A stretch of DNA of 64,000 bases from Streptococcus gallolyticus (GTDB lineage Bacteria > Bacillota > Bacilli > Lactobacillales > Streptococcaceae), in contig JAIMFC010000003.1 of NCBI GenBank assembly GCA_019794795.1, positions 62,001 through 126,000 on the forward strand, read 5' to 3'. Position 1 is the first letter of the stretch; each line of letters starts with the position of its first letter. Positions 55,620-63,507 of this stretch are shown here, in pieces. The notes beneath the pieces were generated by a model. The model was not told where the DNA came from. It did no database searches and saw nothing but the letters and a program-made list of their open reading frames with translations. The position numbers and the translations under genes were made by a program.

Positions 55620-56837
55620 ATGTCTATTCAAACAGTTTCATCATCTAGCACAGCCATTCAAGATTGGCAAGAAAAAACATATAAGTATTTACACAGTCAT
55701 CCTGAATTGTCCATGCAGGAAAAGCAGACTAGCCAGTTTATCTTTGAACCCCTGCAAGGCTATAGTTATAACACATAAAAGATTGGCGGCGGTGTTGTAG
55801 GAATCCTGCGGAATGGAGAGGGGCCAACGGTGCTATTTCGGGCAGATATGGATGCGCTACCTGTCAAAGAAGAGACTGGATTGGACTATGCGTCAACCCT
55901 CATCATGACAGATCTGGAGGGGCATCAAGTACCTGTCATGCCTGCTTGTGGACATGATATACATATGGTGGCAGGTTTGGGAGCATCTTGGGCTCTCGCT
56001 CAAAATGTATCTGATTGGCAAGGAACCTATATTGCTCTCTTTCAACCAGGAGAAGAGACAGCGTCAGGAGCAAAAGCCATGTTGGAAGATGGCTTATTGG
56101 ATAAGATCCCAAGACCAGATGTGGCTTTCGCCCAGCATGTATTGACAGAACTCTCAGCAGGGAGGCTTGGAGCGGTTAGTGGCCCATTTTTGTCAAGCGC
56201 AGCTTCCCTAAAGGTGACAATTTACGGGAAGGGGGCTCACGGTTCCATGCCGCATTTGAGTATTGACCCAATTTTAATTGGCTCGGCCATTGTCATAAAA
56301 TTGCAGAGTATTGTTTCCTGTGAAGTAGATCCGTTTCAATTTGCGGTGGTGACAGTTGGAGCTTTTCAGTCAGGAACGAAGGCAAATATCATCCCAGATA
56401 CTGCGACTCTGTTGCTGAATATTCGCTCCTATGATGAGTTGGTTCAAGACCAGATGATTGCGGCCACTATTCGTATCTGTCAAGCTGAGTGTCTAGCGGC
56501 AGGTTGCATTAAAGAACCAGATATTCAAGTGTACGACTGTTATCCTTTGACGGACAATGATGGTCAAGTGACAGAGCGCGTGGTCAAGGTGTTTAAGGAA
56601 TACTTGGGAGAAGAGAGGCTAGCAAGTCAGTACCATCCAATGACTGCTTCAGAGGACTTTGCCTATCTACCACAGGCCTGGGGGATTCCGTATCTTTATT
56701 GGGGATTTGGCGGATTTTTAGAAAATCAAGAAATTTATGCCAACCATAATCCAAAATTTGCTCCCGCCATTCAACCAACCTTGAAAACAGGAACGGAAGC
56801 AGCTCTCGTCGCAATTTTGGCCTATTTGGGAAAATAG
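55620..56837 (+). pseudogene. M20-family amidohydrolase gene interrupted by a stop codon
   Basis: ATG at 55620 (AAAGGAG upstream) opens SIQTVSSSSTAIQDWQEKTY. A TAA at 55776-55778 ends it after FEPLQGYSYNT. The same frame then continues without shift through the metal-binding motifs RADMDALPVKEE, CGHDIHM, FQPGEET and the C-terminal DFAYLPQAWGIPY. One base change would restore a ~405-residue amidohydrolase of the hippuricase/IAA-amino-acid hydrolase type. A downstream start (55830) would lack part of the catalytic domain. Recent nonsense mutation or sequencing error. Confidence 0.85.
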
Positions 56838-57368
56838 GTATTATATAGACAAAACTGAAGCAGAGGAAACTAGCTTCAGTTTTTGTATCTGAGAACAAAT
56901 CCAAACAAACGAAAAAGCCTGATTGTTCAGGCTTTTACTCATGTTCAACAATCCTCCCTGTAGACTTTTAAGGGTAGTTAAACAAAAGTTATATTTTTAT
57001 AAAATACGATGAAATCAAGGAGTTTATCAATTATTATTTTCTGTGTATTTTATATTATTTAAATTTTATAAGAACAAAATTAGACCAAATTTTGACCGAG
57101 AATATTTCTTTGACCAAAATTGAATATAGAATTAAGAGCATTTAGGAAATGCTTTCTATTGTGTATTTAAGCTTGGAATGAACATGTATTGTTCTTTAGT
57201 AAAAAGGTGTATAAGACTCTTTAATACCCTTAAGTAGCTAACTTCATTTTAGAAGGTTACTTCGAGTAAGTTTTATATTTTTTATAACAAATTACAAAAT
57301 TAATTCATGTTGAAACGGCTTCCAAAGTGTGCTACAATTTCTTTAGAGATTATAAAAGAGGTGGATAT
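56838..57368. other. AT-rich intergenic region with two hairpins and a promoter
   Basis: AAACTGAAGC/GCTTCAGTTT (about 56849-56883) and AAAAGCCTGA/TCAGGCTTTT (about 56918-56938) are terminators. AGCATTT/AAATGCT near 57138-57154 is a third hairpin with a T-rich tail. The region is much more AT-rich than its left side and may mark the edge of accessory DNA. Promoter: TTGAAA (57310-57315), 17 bp, TACAAT (57333-57338). No gene is seen before 57369. Confidence 0.6.
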
Positions 57369-57530
57369 ATGTTAAAGAAATACTTATATTCTGGATTGCT
57401 CTTGCTAGTTATTACGACTCACGTGGGTACTGTTATAAAAGCAGAAGAAACACCAGCAAATGTAGACGAAAAAAATCATCTAATCAGTGTGGGCTGGAAA
57501 TATGAGGGAGTAGCTTTTAAAGCGAATTAG
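57369..57530 (+). pseudogene. Secreted mini-protein: deletion derivative of a DUF5648-repeat protein (53 aa)
   Basis: ATG at 57369 with GAGGTGG upstream. Signal peptide (MLKKYLYSGLLLLVITTHVG, cleavage near KAEE) joined to KNHLISVGWKYEGVAFKAN. The latter equals the last part of the sugar-binding-like repeat unit in the next gene (RGWRYEGTAWYGVE). It looks like a gene whose middle was deleted. It is still in frame and could be expressed, as promoter and ribosome site are good. Confidence 0.6.
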
Positions 57531-57543
57531 TCAGGAGGAAAAT

Positions 57544-58419
57544 ATGTTGCGCAATATTATGAAAAGTGTAGTTCTTTTATCACTTTGTAGTGGAGCAATA
57601 CTTGGAGGAGTAGATTTCTCTGAATCAAGAGTTGGTCAGGTAGTTTCTGCGGAGGAAACGGCAAAAACTGAATTTTATAGTAAAGGCGGAGCAGAGTTTG
57701 AAGCCGGAACTTTTAAGTTCAATCTTCAAGTGGGTGAGCAGGGACAAATCCGCCGTCCTCAGGATTCTCCATTAAAAGATTTTCTCTATTCTTTTAACAT
57801 GACGGTAGAAGATCCATCTATTATTTCTTTTGATGAACAAGGGAATTGGGTAGCCTTAAGACCAGGAAAGACAAAGATTATTGCGGGTTTTCCTTCTGGA
57901 GATAATGAACAGTCAAGACGATTTAATGAAGAACTTCAGCGAAATTCAGTTAATTTAAGAGTAGATGAAGTAGCAGTGGTCTGGGAAGTCACCGTAGTAG
58001 CAGCGGATGTCCCATATGTTCCTATGTACCGCCTCTACAATCCTAATAATAAAGAACATTTTTATACAGCAAGTAAAAATGAAAGAGATACATTGGTTCG
58101 TATTGGTTGGGGGAAATATGAAGGTATAGCATGGAGAGCGCCTAAGAAGGGAAAAGAAGTTTATCGACTTTACAATCCGATTTTAAAAGATCATCATTAT
58201 ACAATGGATCAAAATGAGGTGAATATCTTAACTGCTAAGCATAATTGGCGTAATGAAGGTGTTGCTTGGTATTCGGAAGGTAGTCGTCCTGTTTATCGCC
58301 TTTTCCATCAAGGGTTAACATCAGGTTCTCATCATTATACAATGAGCGAAAATGAGGTCAGAGTTCTTCAGACTAGAGGTTGGAGATACGAAGGCACTGC
58401 TTGGTACGGAGTTGAATAG
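57544..58419 (+). CDS. Secreted protein with three DUF5648-type repeats
   Basis: 291 residues; AGGAGG before the ATG. Signal peptide 1-36 (ending VVSA/EE), an Ig-like domain (about 45-155; EDPSIISFDEQGNWVALRPG, KTKIIAGFP), then three repeats of about 45 residues with the pattern YRLYNP...HHYT...NE...L....W..EG.AW (residues 160-291). Such repeats occur at the end of streptococcal surface and secreted proteins and resemble carbohydrate-binding modules. No LPXTG anchor, so it is probably released or held non-covalently. Confidence 0.8.
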   Translation: MLRNIMKSVVLLSLCSGAILGGVDFSESRVGQVVSAEETAKTEFYSKGGAEFEAGTFKFNLQVGEQGQIRRPQDSPLKDFLYSFNMTVEDPSIISFDEQGNWVALRPGKTKIIAGFPSGDNEQSRRFNEELQRNSVNLRVDEVAVVWEVTVVAADVPYVPMYRLYNPNNKEHFYTASKNERDTLVRIGWGKYEGIAWRAPKKGKEVYRLYNPILKDHHYTMDQNEVNILTAKHNWRNEGVAWYSEGSRPVYRLFHQGLTSGSHHYTMSENEVRVLQTRGWRYEGTAWYGVE

Positions 58420-58532
58420 TCATTGATGTTAATTGGCACTTAATGGATTTAAAAAAGAAAAGTAAGGACTTATATTTTATATAGAGGTAGGAACAGCGTT
58501 CTTGCCTCTTTTTATTGTGTGTTCAAAGTTGC

Positions 58533-58568
58533 TTTGTATATCAGAATGTGATACAATAGATATACAAA
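58533..58568 (+). promoter_or_regulatory. Promoter/operator of the toxin-antitoxin operon
   Basis: Perfect 10-bp inverted repeat TTTGTATATC (58533-58542) and GATATACAAA (58559-58568) flanks the -10 TACAAT (58552-58557). TTGCTT (58529-58534), 17 bp upstream, is the likely -35. Autoregulation by the antitoxin is expected. Confidence 0.7.
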
Positions 58569-58587
58569 GAGATAAGGGGGAAAAGTT

Positions 58588-58896
58588 ATGTCAACTGTAG
58601 CAGTAAGAGTAGATGATAAATTAAAGAAAGAAGCTACGGAGTTGTTTAACTCACTTGGTTTAGATATGAGTACGGCAGTTAAAATGTTTTTGATTCAATC
58701 AGTAAATAGTCGAAGTATTCCTTTTCAAGTAAAGGCTATTGATGAAACACGTTATGATGGAAATGGGGAGTTCATCACGGATGAACGTTTACAAGAAGCC
58801 AAAAAAAATATTTCAGAATTTGATAGTAAACGTGCAATTAAATTTGATGCAACCAATCCTGAACATATAGCTAGTTTCTTCGATGATGAGGATTGA
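58588..58896 (+). CDS. RelB/DinJ-family antitoxin
   Basis: 102 residues. N-terminal ribbon-helix-helix (MSTVAVRVDDKLKKEATELF, LGLDMSTAVKMFLIQSVNS) as in RelB/DinJ. The C-terminal half is charged and probably wraps the toxin (EFITDERLQEAKKNISEFDS, EHIASFFDDED). GGGGG-type ribosome site before the ATG. The start of the toxin gene is 2 bp after its stop. Confidence 0.85.
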   Translation: MSTVAVRVDDKLKKEATELFNSLGLDMSTAVKMFLIQSVNSRSIPFQVKAIDETRYDGNGEFITDERLQEAKKNISEFDSKRAIKFDATNPEHIASFFDDED

Positions 58897-58898
58897 TT

Positions 58899-59237
58899 AT
58901 GTATAGACAGTTTGATGTAGTGATTACTTATATTGAATTTACAGATGGAAATGGTGGCAAGAAGAGACCTGCGGTTGTTACTTCTGTAAATGGTGAGGAA
59001 TTAACGTTAAGGAAAATAACGAGTCAATATCATAATAAGTCAGAACATGTTAAGAAAAAATATTATGAAATTAAAGATTGGGCATATTCTAAACTTAAAA
59101 AACCATCATGGGTTGACGTTAATCCACCAATGATTTTTGACACTAATAGTTTTAAAATTGAAGTTATTGGTGAGTTTTCTGCAAGAGATATTATTGGCTT
59201 ACAGAATTTTCTTGAAGAACGTGGTGAAGATTTATAA
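58899..59237 (+). CDS. PemK/MazF-like toxin
   Basis: 112 residues from the ATG at 58899 (GAGG at 58888-58891). PemK-like fold: YRQFDVVITYIEFTDGNGGK, KRPAVVTS, TLRKITSQYHNKSE, and a lysine/tryptophan-rich segment (YYEIKDWAYSKLKKPSWVDV). MazF/PemK toxins cut mRNA. Pairing with a RelB-type antitoxin is a hybrid arrangement that occurs in Firmicutes. Activity not shown. Confidence 0.75.
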   Translation: MYRQFDVVITYIEFTDGNGGKKRPAVVTSVNGEELTLRKITSQYHNKSEHVKKKYYEIKDWAYSKLKKPSWVDVNPPMIFDTNSFKIEVIGEFSARDIIGLQNFLEERGEDL

Positions 59238-59259
59238 AGAGAATTAGGAGATAGATAAA

Positions 59260-60129
59260 ATGAAAAAAATAATTGGTTTGTTGGTAACATTATTTGCAGT
59301 TGTAACGTTGGCTGCATGTTCCAGTGATACATTAGATGGGAGTTACTATAAATTTGATAAAAAGGATTCTTATTTAGAAAAAGAACCGACAGTTACGATA
59401 GATGGAACTATTGGGAAAAGGGATAGTGAAACTTTTACTGTCGATACGAAGAAAAAAGAGTTTTCTGCAAATGGTAGGTCAGTCGCTTACGTTTATTCAG
59501 AAGGTGAATTAACAGTGAATGGTGAATTGTACGTGAAAAAAGGTTCTAAAGCATATGATGAAGCTAAAGTTTCTAATGAGAAACGTGAAAAAAAAGAATC
59601 TGAATTAAAAAAAGAGTATGATGAAGTATATTCAGAATTTATTACTGCTTATGAAAAATCATATGATTTAGTATTCAAGGATTTTATTTCTCAATATAAA
59701 GGTAAGTATTACTTGAATCATAGTGATTCTTTAAAAAGTACTTATAACTTTAACGAGGGAGGTTTGAATTATCAAGCGGTAAGAAATAGCTTTGGGTCAA
59801 CAATTATTGAAGAAGAATTTGATGCAAAGTGGGTAAGACCTGAGATAGGTTCGTCACGTTATGATTTACTTGATAAAAGTGATAATACAAGTGTAAAAAT
59901 TAAAGAGATGAAAAAACTTATTAAGGAATATGAATCTATTGATACCTTGGATGCTTACAAGAAAGTTTTTTCTACTGATGTATTTATTATAAAATACTCA
60001 AGTTCAACTTATGGTGATAACATTATTGGTATTTCATTATCCGATAAAACTATGAGAGTACTCCGTGTACCAAATTCTCATGGGATGGGTTATTTTTATT
60101 CGAATAAAGAAAACTTAATAAAAGAATGA
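59260..60129 (+). CDS. Lipoprotein of unknown function (289 aa)
   Basis: Signal peptide with lipobox LAAC (mature Cys at about 20; MKKIIGLLVTLFAVVTLAAC). The mature part has a beta-rich N-terminal domain (LDGSYYKFDKKDSYLEKEPT ... GELYVKKGSKAYDE), a lysine/glutamate coiled coil (about 105-130), and a C-terminal domain. No family recognised. Composition is AT-rich like its surroundings. It follows the toxin by 22 bp but has AGGAG and may also have its own promoter. Confidence 0.75.
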   Translation: MKKIIGLLVTLFAVVTLAACSSDTLDGSYYKFDKKDSYLEKEPTVTIDGTIGKRDSETFTVDTKKKEFSANGRSVAYVYSEGELTVNGELYVKKGSKAYDEAKVSNEKREKKESELKKEYDEVYSEFITAYEKSYDLVFKDFISQYKGKYYLNHSDSLKSTYNFNEGGLNYQAVRNSFGSTIIEEEFDAKWVRPEIGSSRYDLLDKSDNTSVKIKEMKKLIKEYESIDTLDAYKKVFSTDVFIIKYSSSTYGDNIIGISLSDKTMRVLRVPNSHGMGYFYSNKENLIKE

Positions 60130-60173
60130 GGACTAGAATTATCTAGCCCTTTTTATTTTGGTATTAGTAGTTT

Positions 60174-61043
60174 TTAGAAAGTTAAATTAAAAATCAAATT
60201 TTTAGCTAGTTGTTCAGCATCGGCTTCTGTTAATAGTTCTGTATTGTATAGGTACTTGATTGTTTTTCCAAAATCAAAATACTGATTGCATTTAACTTTT
60301 GGAAATTTTTCTGTTACTGTTTTTATCAATTCAGGTTCAATGATATATTTACAATCTAATTGGCTAATAAAAGGTTTCGATTGTAACAGTTTTTGAATTT
60401 GTTCTAAAGGTTCTAGTCGTACTGAATGATATTTTTGAACAATTTCTTGTTCAAATTCATTTATATAGTTTAGTAGCTTATGTTTTGAAGCAGTATTAGC
60501 TCTAAAACTACTAACAGCGCCTTTAGCAAGTGGATAATTTAAATCTGTATATGTTTGTAGTAGGTGTGTTAAACGTACTTCTAGTGCTTTATTAGATACA
60601 TTTAGATGGGCTTGTAGTTGTTGATATGATAATTGGTTATAGATGATATGATAAACGAGCACAATGTCTGGCATGAGAACAAAAGAAGCGAAATAGTCCG
60701 CTTCGATTTCTTGTAAGTCTTTACTATTTTTCTTCTCAGCGAAAAAAGTTCCACTATGTTCTAAAAGAAGATGTCCAATTTCATGGCATTTTGTAAAATT
60801 CTGTCTAGTTGGTATACAATTTTTTTCGTAAGAGATAGAGATGCCATTTTCATCTATCATTGTGACACCTAAAATCATTTCACCGTCAAAATGATGGGAA
60901 AAAGATTTGATTTTGTATTTATCAATGATATATTGGAAATAGTGATTGTAGTTGTAAGACAGGATTTGTAAGTCGCTTGATTTAATGAAATGATAAATAA
61001 GTTGATGTGCAATATCGGATATTCTACGATAAGTAGGATTCAT
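60174..61043 (-). CDS. ImmA/IrrE-family metallo-endopeptidase
   Basis: 289 residues. Zn-protease motif HEIGH (in TKCHEIGHLLLEH) with downstream E (EIEADYFASFVLMPD), the standard ImmA/IrrE layout. The C-terminal ~120 residues are helical and unassigned. The start overlaps the stop of the XRE repressor at 61043. In ICEs and prophages such proteases cleave the partner repressor after DNA damage and switch the element on. Confidence 0.88.
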   Translation of the reverse strand: MNPTYRRISDIAHQLIYHFIKSSDLQILSYNYNHYFQYIIDKYKIKSFSHHFDGEMILGVTMIDENGISISYEKNCIPTRQNFTKCHEIGHLLLEHSGTFFAEKKNSKDLQEIEADYFASFVLMPDIVLVYHIIYNQLSYQQLQAHLNVSNKALEVRLTHLLQTYTDLNYPLAKGAVSSFRANTASKHKLLNYINEFEQEIVQKYHSVRLEPLEQIQKLLQSKPFISQLDCKYIIEPELIKTVTEKFPKVKCNQYFDFGKTIKYLYNTELLTEADAEQLAKNLIFNLTF

Positions 61044-61393
61044 TATTTATCTTCCTCAAAAATACGTTTGCGTTGTTCAATGAAATTGATAACGTCTTTT
61101 TGAAATTGTTTTTCTTGTTCAGGTGTCATATTCATATCAGAGACAGCTTTTCGGAAAAAAATTTCAGGTTGAGAAGAGGTGTCAATATTTCTATCTTCGG
61201 TGTTGCCTTTTAGAAATTCGCTACTTACTTGAAATAGTTCTGCTAATTTATCTATTGTTGGATTTAGAGGTGTTCTAATTCCTTTTTCCCAATTAGAATA
61301 GGAGTTTTGAGCTACTTGTAAAAATTCAGCAACTTGTTTTTGTGTTAATCCAGCTTCTTTACGTAACTGTTTTAATCGTTCTGCTAACAACAT
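61043..61393 (-). CDS. XRE-family repressor of the right mobile element
   Basis: 116 residues from the ATG at 61393 (AAGG 6 bases upstream; the ATG at 61399 is too close). HTH LLAERLKQLRKEAGLTQKQV AEFLQ, NWEKGIRTPLNPTIDKLAEL, then a C-terminal helical tail that may be the protease target. Translationally coupled to the ImmA/IrrE gene. Divergent from the operator-bearing promoter at 61437-61490. Confidence 0.88.
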   Translation of the reverse strand: MLLAERLKQLRKEAGLTQKQVAEFLQVAQNSYSNWEKGIRTPLNPTIDKLAELFQVSSEFLKGNTEDRNIDTSSQPEIFFRKAVSDMNMTPEQEKQFQKDVINFIEQRKRIFEEDK

Positions 61394-61436
61394 ATTCATC
61401 CTTTCATAAATTTTTAAAAATTTTTGAGAAAAAACG

Positions 61437-61490
61437 TTGACAAATAAATCCCAATGAGATATACTTTATTTATCCCGATGAGATAAATAA
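61437..61490 (+). promoter_or_regulatory. Promoter and operator controlled by the XRE repressor
   Basis: TTGACA (61437-61442), 17 bp, TATACT (61460-61465). Directly downstream, TTATTTATC (61466-61474) and GATAAATAA (61482-61490) form a perfect 9-bp inverted repeat. A related half-site, AATAAATCCCAATGAGAT, lies in the promoter spacer. This is the expected target of the divergent repressor. Confidence 0.7.
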
Positions 61491-61528
61491 AAAGGAGTAA
61501 GTTCATTCTAACAAAAAAGGAGTAGAGA

Positions 61529-61741
61529 ATGGAAAGTAAAGAAAGAGAAGCTTTGTTTGAACTTCTATGTGAGGTTACTAACCAGCGAAAATATCGTCTT
61601 AATTCGTTAAAACCAATGATTTTACCGTTTATTGAACATCTTCCAGAGGATATTAAGGTTAAGTATGAAAAAGCAATTCATGGTTTTGCGGATAATATGT
61701 CAGAATTACAAGAATTGATTTTTAATCGTTTAAGTCAGTAA
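61529..61741 (+). CDS. Small helical protein of the mobile element (70 aa)
   Basis: AAAGGAG precedes the ATG. MESKEREALFELLCEVTNQR at the start; otherwise helical and charged. First gene from the repressor-controlled promoter, a place often held by an antirepressor or excision regulator, but no motif supports a specific function. Its last 20 bp overlap the convergent small ORF. Confidence 0.6.
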   Translation: MESKEREALFELLCEVTNQRKYRLNSLKPMILPFIEHLPEDIKVKYEKAIHGFADNMSELQELIFNRLSQ

Positions 61742-61904
61742 TTTCCTGCAAGGTTTTCTTAAGTTTTGCAATAGTTTCCTCTGTATGTTGTTCAAGGTTA
61801 AAATGAAAACCATATCTATTGATAAGTTTTTCGCCTTGTCTATGTGTAATAGAATGAACAACTTCCATAATCTGATGGAATTGTTCTTGGGATAAATGAT
61901 TCAT
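61722..61904 (-). CDS. Small protein (60 aa), convergent with its neighbour
   Basis: ATG at 61904 with AAGGTG upstream (an earlier GTG at 61913 overlaps that site). Product MNHLSQEQFHQIMEVVHSIT then GEKLINRYGFHFNLEQHTEE, helical, unknown. The 3' end overlaps that of the 70-residue gene by 20 bp. Confidence 0.5.
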   Translation of the reverse strand: MNHLSQEQFHQIMEVVHSITHRQGEKLINRYGFHFNLEQHTEETIAKLKKTLQEITDLND

Positions 61905-61926
61905 AAGATACACCTTAAATAAAAAT

Positions 61927-62130
61927 ATGTTTATTAAGAATTTAAAGAGATTGAGGTTAGAAAAATGTCTAACACAAAAACAAGTAGCACAAGCAATGAA
62001 GACTAGCCAGCAATGCTATATGAGGTGGGAAACTGGTAAGACCTCTCCCACATTAAATACATTGGAAAGGTTAGCAAAATTTTTGGGTATTACTGTTTCT
62101 GAGTTAGTAGCTGAAAATCATTTAGAATGA
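61927..62130 (+). CDS. XRE-family HTH regulator (67 aa)
   Basis: A single-domain HTH protein: MFIKNLKRLRLEKCLTQKQV, SQQCYMRWETGKTSPTLNTL, ITVSELVAENHLE. It shares the SQQ-YM-WETGKTSPTL core with the convergent 133-residue regulator downstream, so the two are paralogues and may recognise the same operators. No strong ribosome site is seen (only AAATA before the ATG). Confidence 0.75.
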   Translation: MFIKNLKRLRLEKCLTQKQVAQAMKTSQQCYMRWETGKTSPTLNTLERLAKFLGITVSELVAENHLE

Positions 62131-62519
62131 AACTTCTTATCGTTAGAAGCAGTTCTTCCGTTCTTTAGTAAGATACCTTTAGTTGACTGAGCATTTAGAT
62201 AAGATTTCAAGCGTACTTGAATATATTGGTCAATAATGATTTTAAAATCATCAGAATCAGATTCACTTAATGGAATATTGTTTAAAGAAAGATATTCAGC
62301 GTTTAGAACATCTTCTATGTTAAGACTATTGTCATTTACAAGACTAGAAATTGGAACATCAAAGAATTGGGCAATCTTTTCAACGCTTTTGAGGGTTGGT
62401 GAGGTTTTACCAGTTTCCCACTTCATATAAGATTGTTGGGAAGTTCCGAGTTCTTCTGCTAGTTCCTTCTGGGTCATTCCAAATTCAAGTCGTAATTTCT
62501 TAAGATTATCGGTAAACAT
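62118..62519 (-). CDS. XRE-family HTH regulator with C-terminal extension (133 aa)
   Basis: ATG at 62519 with AGGAG 5 bases upstream; a longer frame to 62567 would cross the divergent promoter. HTH in the N-terminal 65 residues (MFTDNLKKLRLEFGMTQKEL, SQQSYMKWETGKTSPTLKSV), then an acidic linker and a basic tail. Divergent from the strong promoter of the candidate non-coding RNA (62561-62589), which it probably controls. It converges on and overlaps (62118-62130) the paralogous 67-residue regulator. Confidence 0.8.
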   Translation of the reverse strand: MFTDNLKKLRLEFGMTQKELAEELGTSQQSYMKWETGKTSPTLKSVEKIAQFFDVPISSLVNDNSLNIEDVLNAEYLSLNNIPLSESDSDDFKIIIDQYIQVRLKSYLNAQSTKGILLKNGRTASNDKKFHSK

Positions 62520-62560
62520 ACAACTCCTAGAAAAAAATAAAAAGTTTTTTAAGAAAACCG

Positions 62561-62610
62561 TTGACAAACATCATAAACAATGTTATTATATAAACATCAA
62601 ACATGATGTG
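62561..62610 (+). promoter_or_regulatory. Strong promoter with inverted repeats, start of the candidate ncRNA
   Basis: TTGACA (62561-62566), 17 bp, TATTAT (62584-62589) with extended TG. AACAT/ATGTT lies across the spacer, and AACATCA/TGATGTGTT just after the -10. These are plausible operators for the divergent XRE regulator. Confidence 0.75.
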
Positions 62611-63375
62611 TTAGATAGATTGAAGTGATTAAAGCTTAATCATTTCAATGTGTCTGATAGACATACTTCCTTTTTTCTAACAAAATTATGATTGAAAGAT
62701 ATGCAGTTCACTTCTACAAAGAATCTCGTTTCAATAGGAAGTAAGAAGCACATTGGAAAATCAAAACAATAGCGTTAGAAAATATATCGTTCTTTGAAAA
62801 TAATAAATAAAAAGCACGTCAGCGAATCAAGTAGACTTGCTTCCCCAACGTACAGTAAATGTGGTAATTTCATTGTATGCTATTTGAGGAAAAAAGTCAA
62901 ATGGTTGCTGGTTAGGTAAGATTAGAATTATGAAGTGTTGAAGTTTGTTTCATAATGTTTTTATAAAAATGCAAAAAATAGAAATGAATTTCAGATTATT
63001 CTTTTTAAGTCTGTTCTTATCTAATGTGCTATGGTTTCTGCTAGTTTACCTGATTGAGAAAAGCTTAAAAGCTGCGAAAAACTAGAACTGCTACCGAATG
63101 TTAGTAGGTGGAGGCAAGGTCAAATTTTCTATCTTTATTCGGAAAAGGAGACAAGGCGGGCGGTGTGTGAGTCATAATTGTGGCTTGCTAATGGATAAGG
63201 TGTTGAGGACGAGGTGCTGATACCACTAGAAATCTGTGACTTATCCGAGGTAAAGAAGGGAAGTTGTTGTGAAACAACCTGAAACTTTACCGAGCTAAGA
63301 ATAGGGCTTAGTGTGCGAAGATATGAGCATGCATTTAATGTAGTAGACGGTTTATGCAATTAGACCGTCTTTTTA
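62596..63375 (+). ncRNA. Candidate large structured non-coding RNA (about 780 nt)
   Basis: No frame longer than about 20 codons with a ribosome site is seen on the plus strand between a strong promoter and an intrinsic terminator. Strong helices: 62619-62631 with 62637-62649 (13 bp, one G-U); TGTCT/AGACA near 62651-62663; 62912-62921 with 63015-63024 (10 bp, one G-U) enclosing ATTATGAA 62927-62934 / TTCATAAT 62949-62956; GGATAAG 63193-63199 / CTTATCC 63240-63246; GGTAAAG 63249-63255 / CTTTACC 63285-63291 enclosing GTTGTT 63263-63268, a GTGA tetraloop and AACAAC 63273-63278. The 3' third is richer in G than its surroundings. Size and mobile-element setting recall ROOL/GOLLD-type RNAs, but I cannot confirm membership of any family. 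Confidence 0.6.
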
Positions 63376-63419
63376 AATTTAAAAACACTAGAGCGTTATA
63401 TAGATATAGCGCTCTTTTA
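63345..63419 (+). terminator. Terminator of the candidate ncRNA and a second hairpin
   Basis: AGACGGT (63345-63351) pairs with ACCGTCT (63364-63370), then five T. Fifteen bases on, AGAGCG (63390-63395) pairs with CGCTCT (63410-63415) around ATAT pairing, followed by TTT. Confidence 0.8.
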
Positions 63420-63507
63420 TTAGTTTAAAGATGGTAAAGAAAATAGTATTTTTGTTTTCTTTCTTTAAGCTAATAATGCTAATAGATAATAGAAAGTAGG
63501 GGTTGTT

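Noticed and set aside
62687-62743. An 18-codon ATG frame inside the candidate ncRNA
   Set aside because: No ribosome site precedes it, and the product shows no feature of a real peptide.
62596-63375. Group II intron or CRISPR-associated RNA
   Set aside because: No domain V-like hairpin, no reverse transcriptase, no repeat-spacer array and no cas genes are visible.
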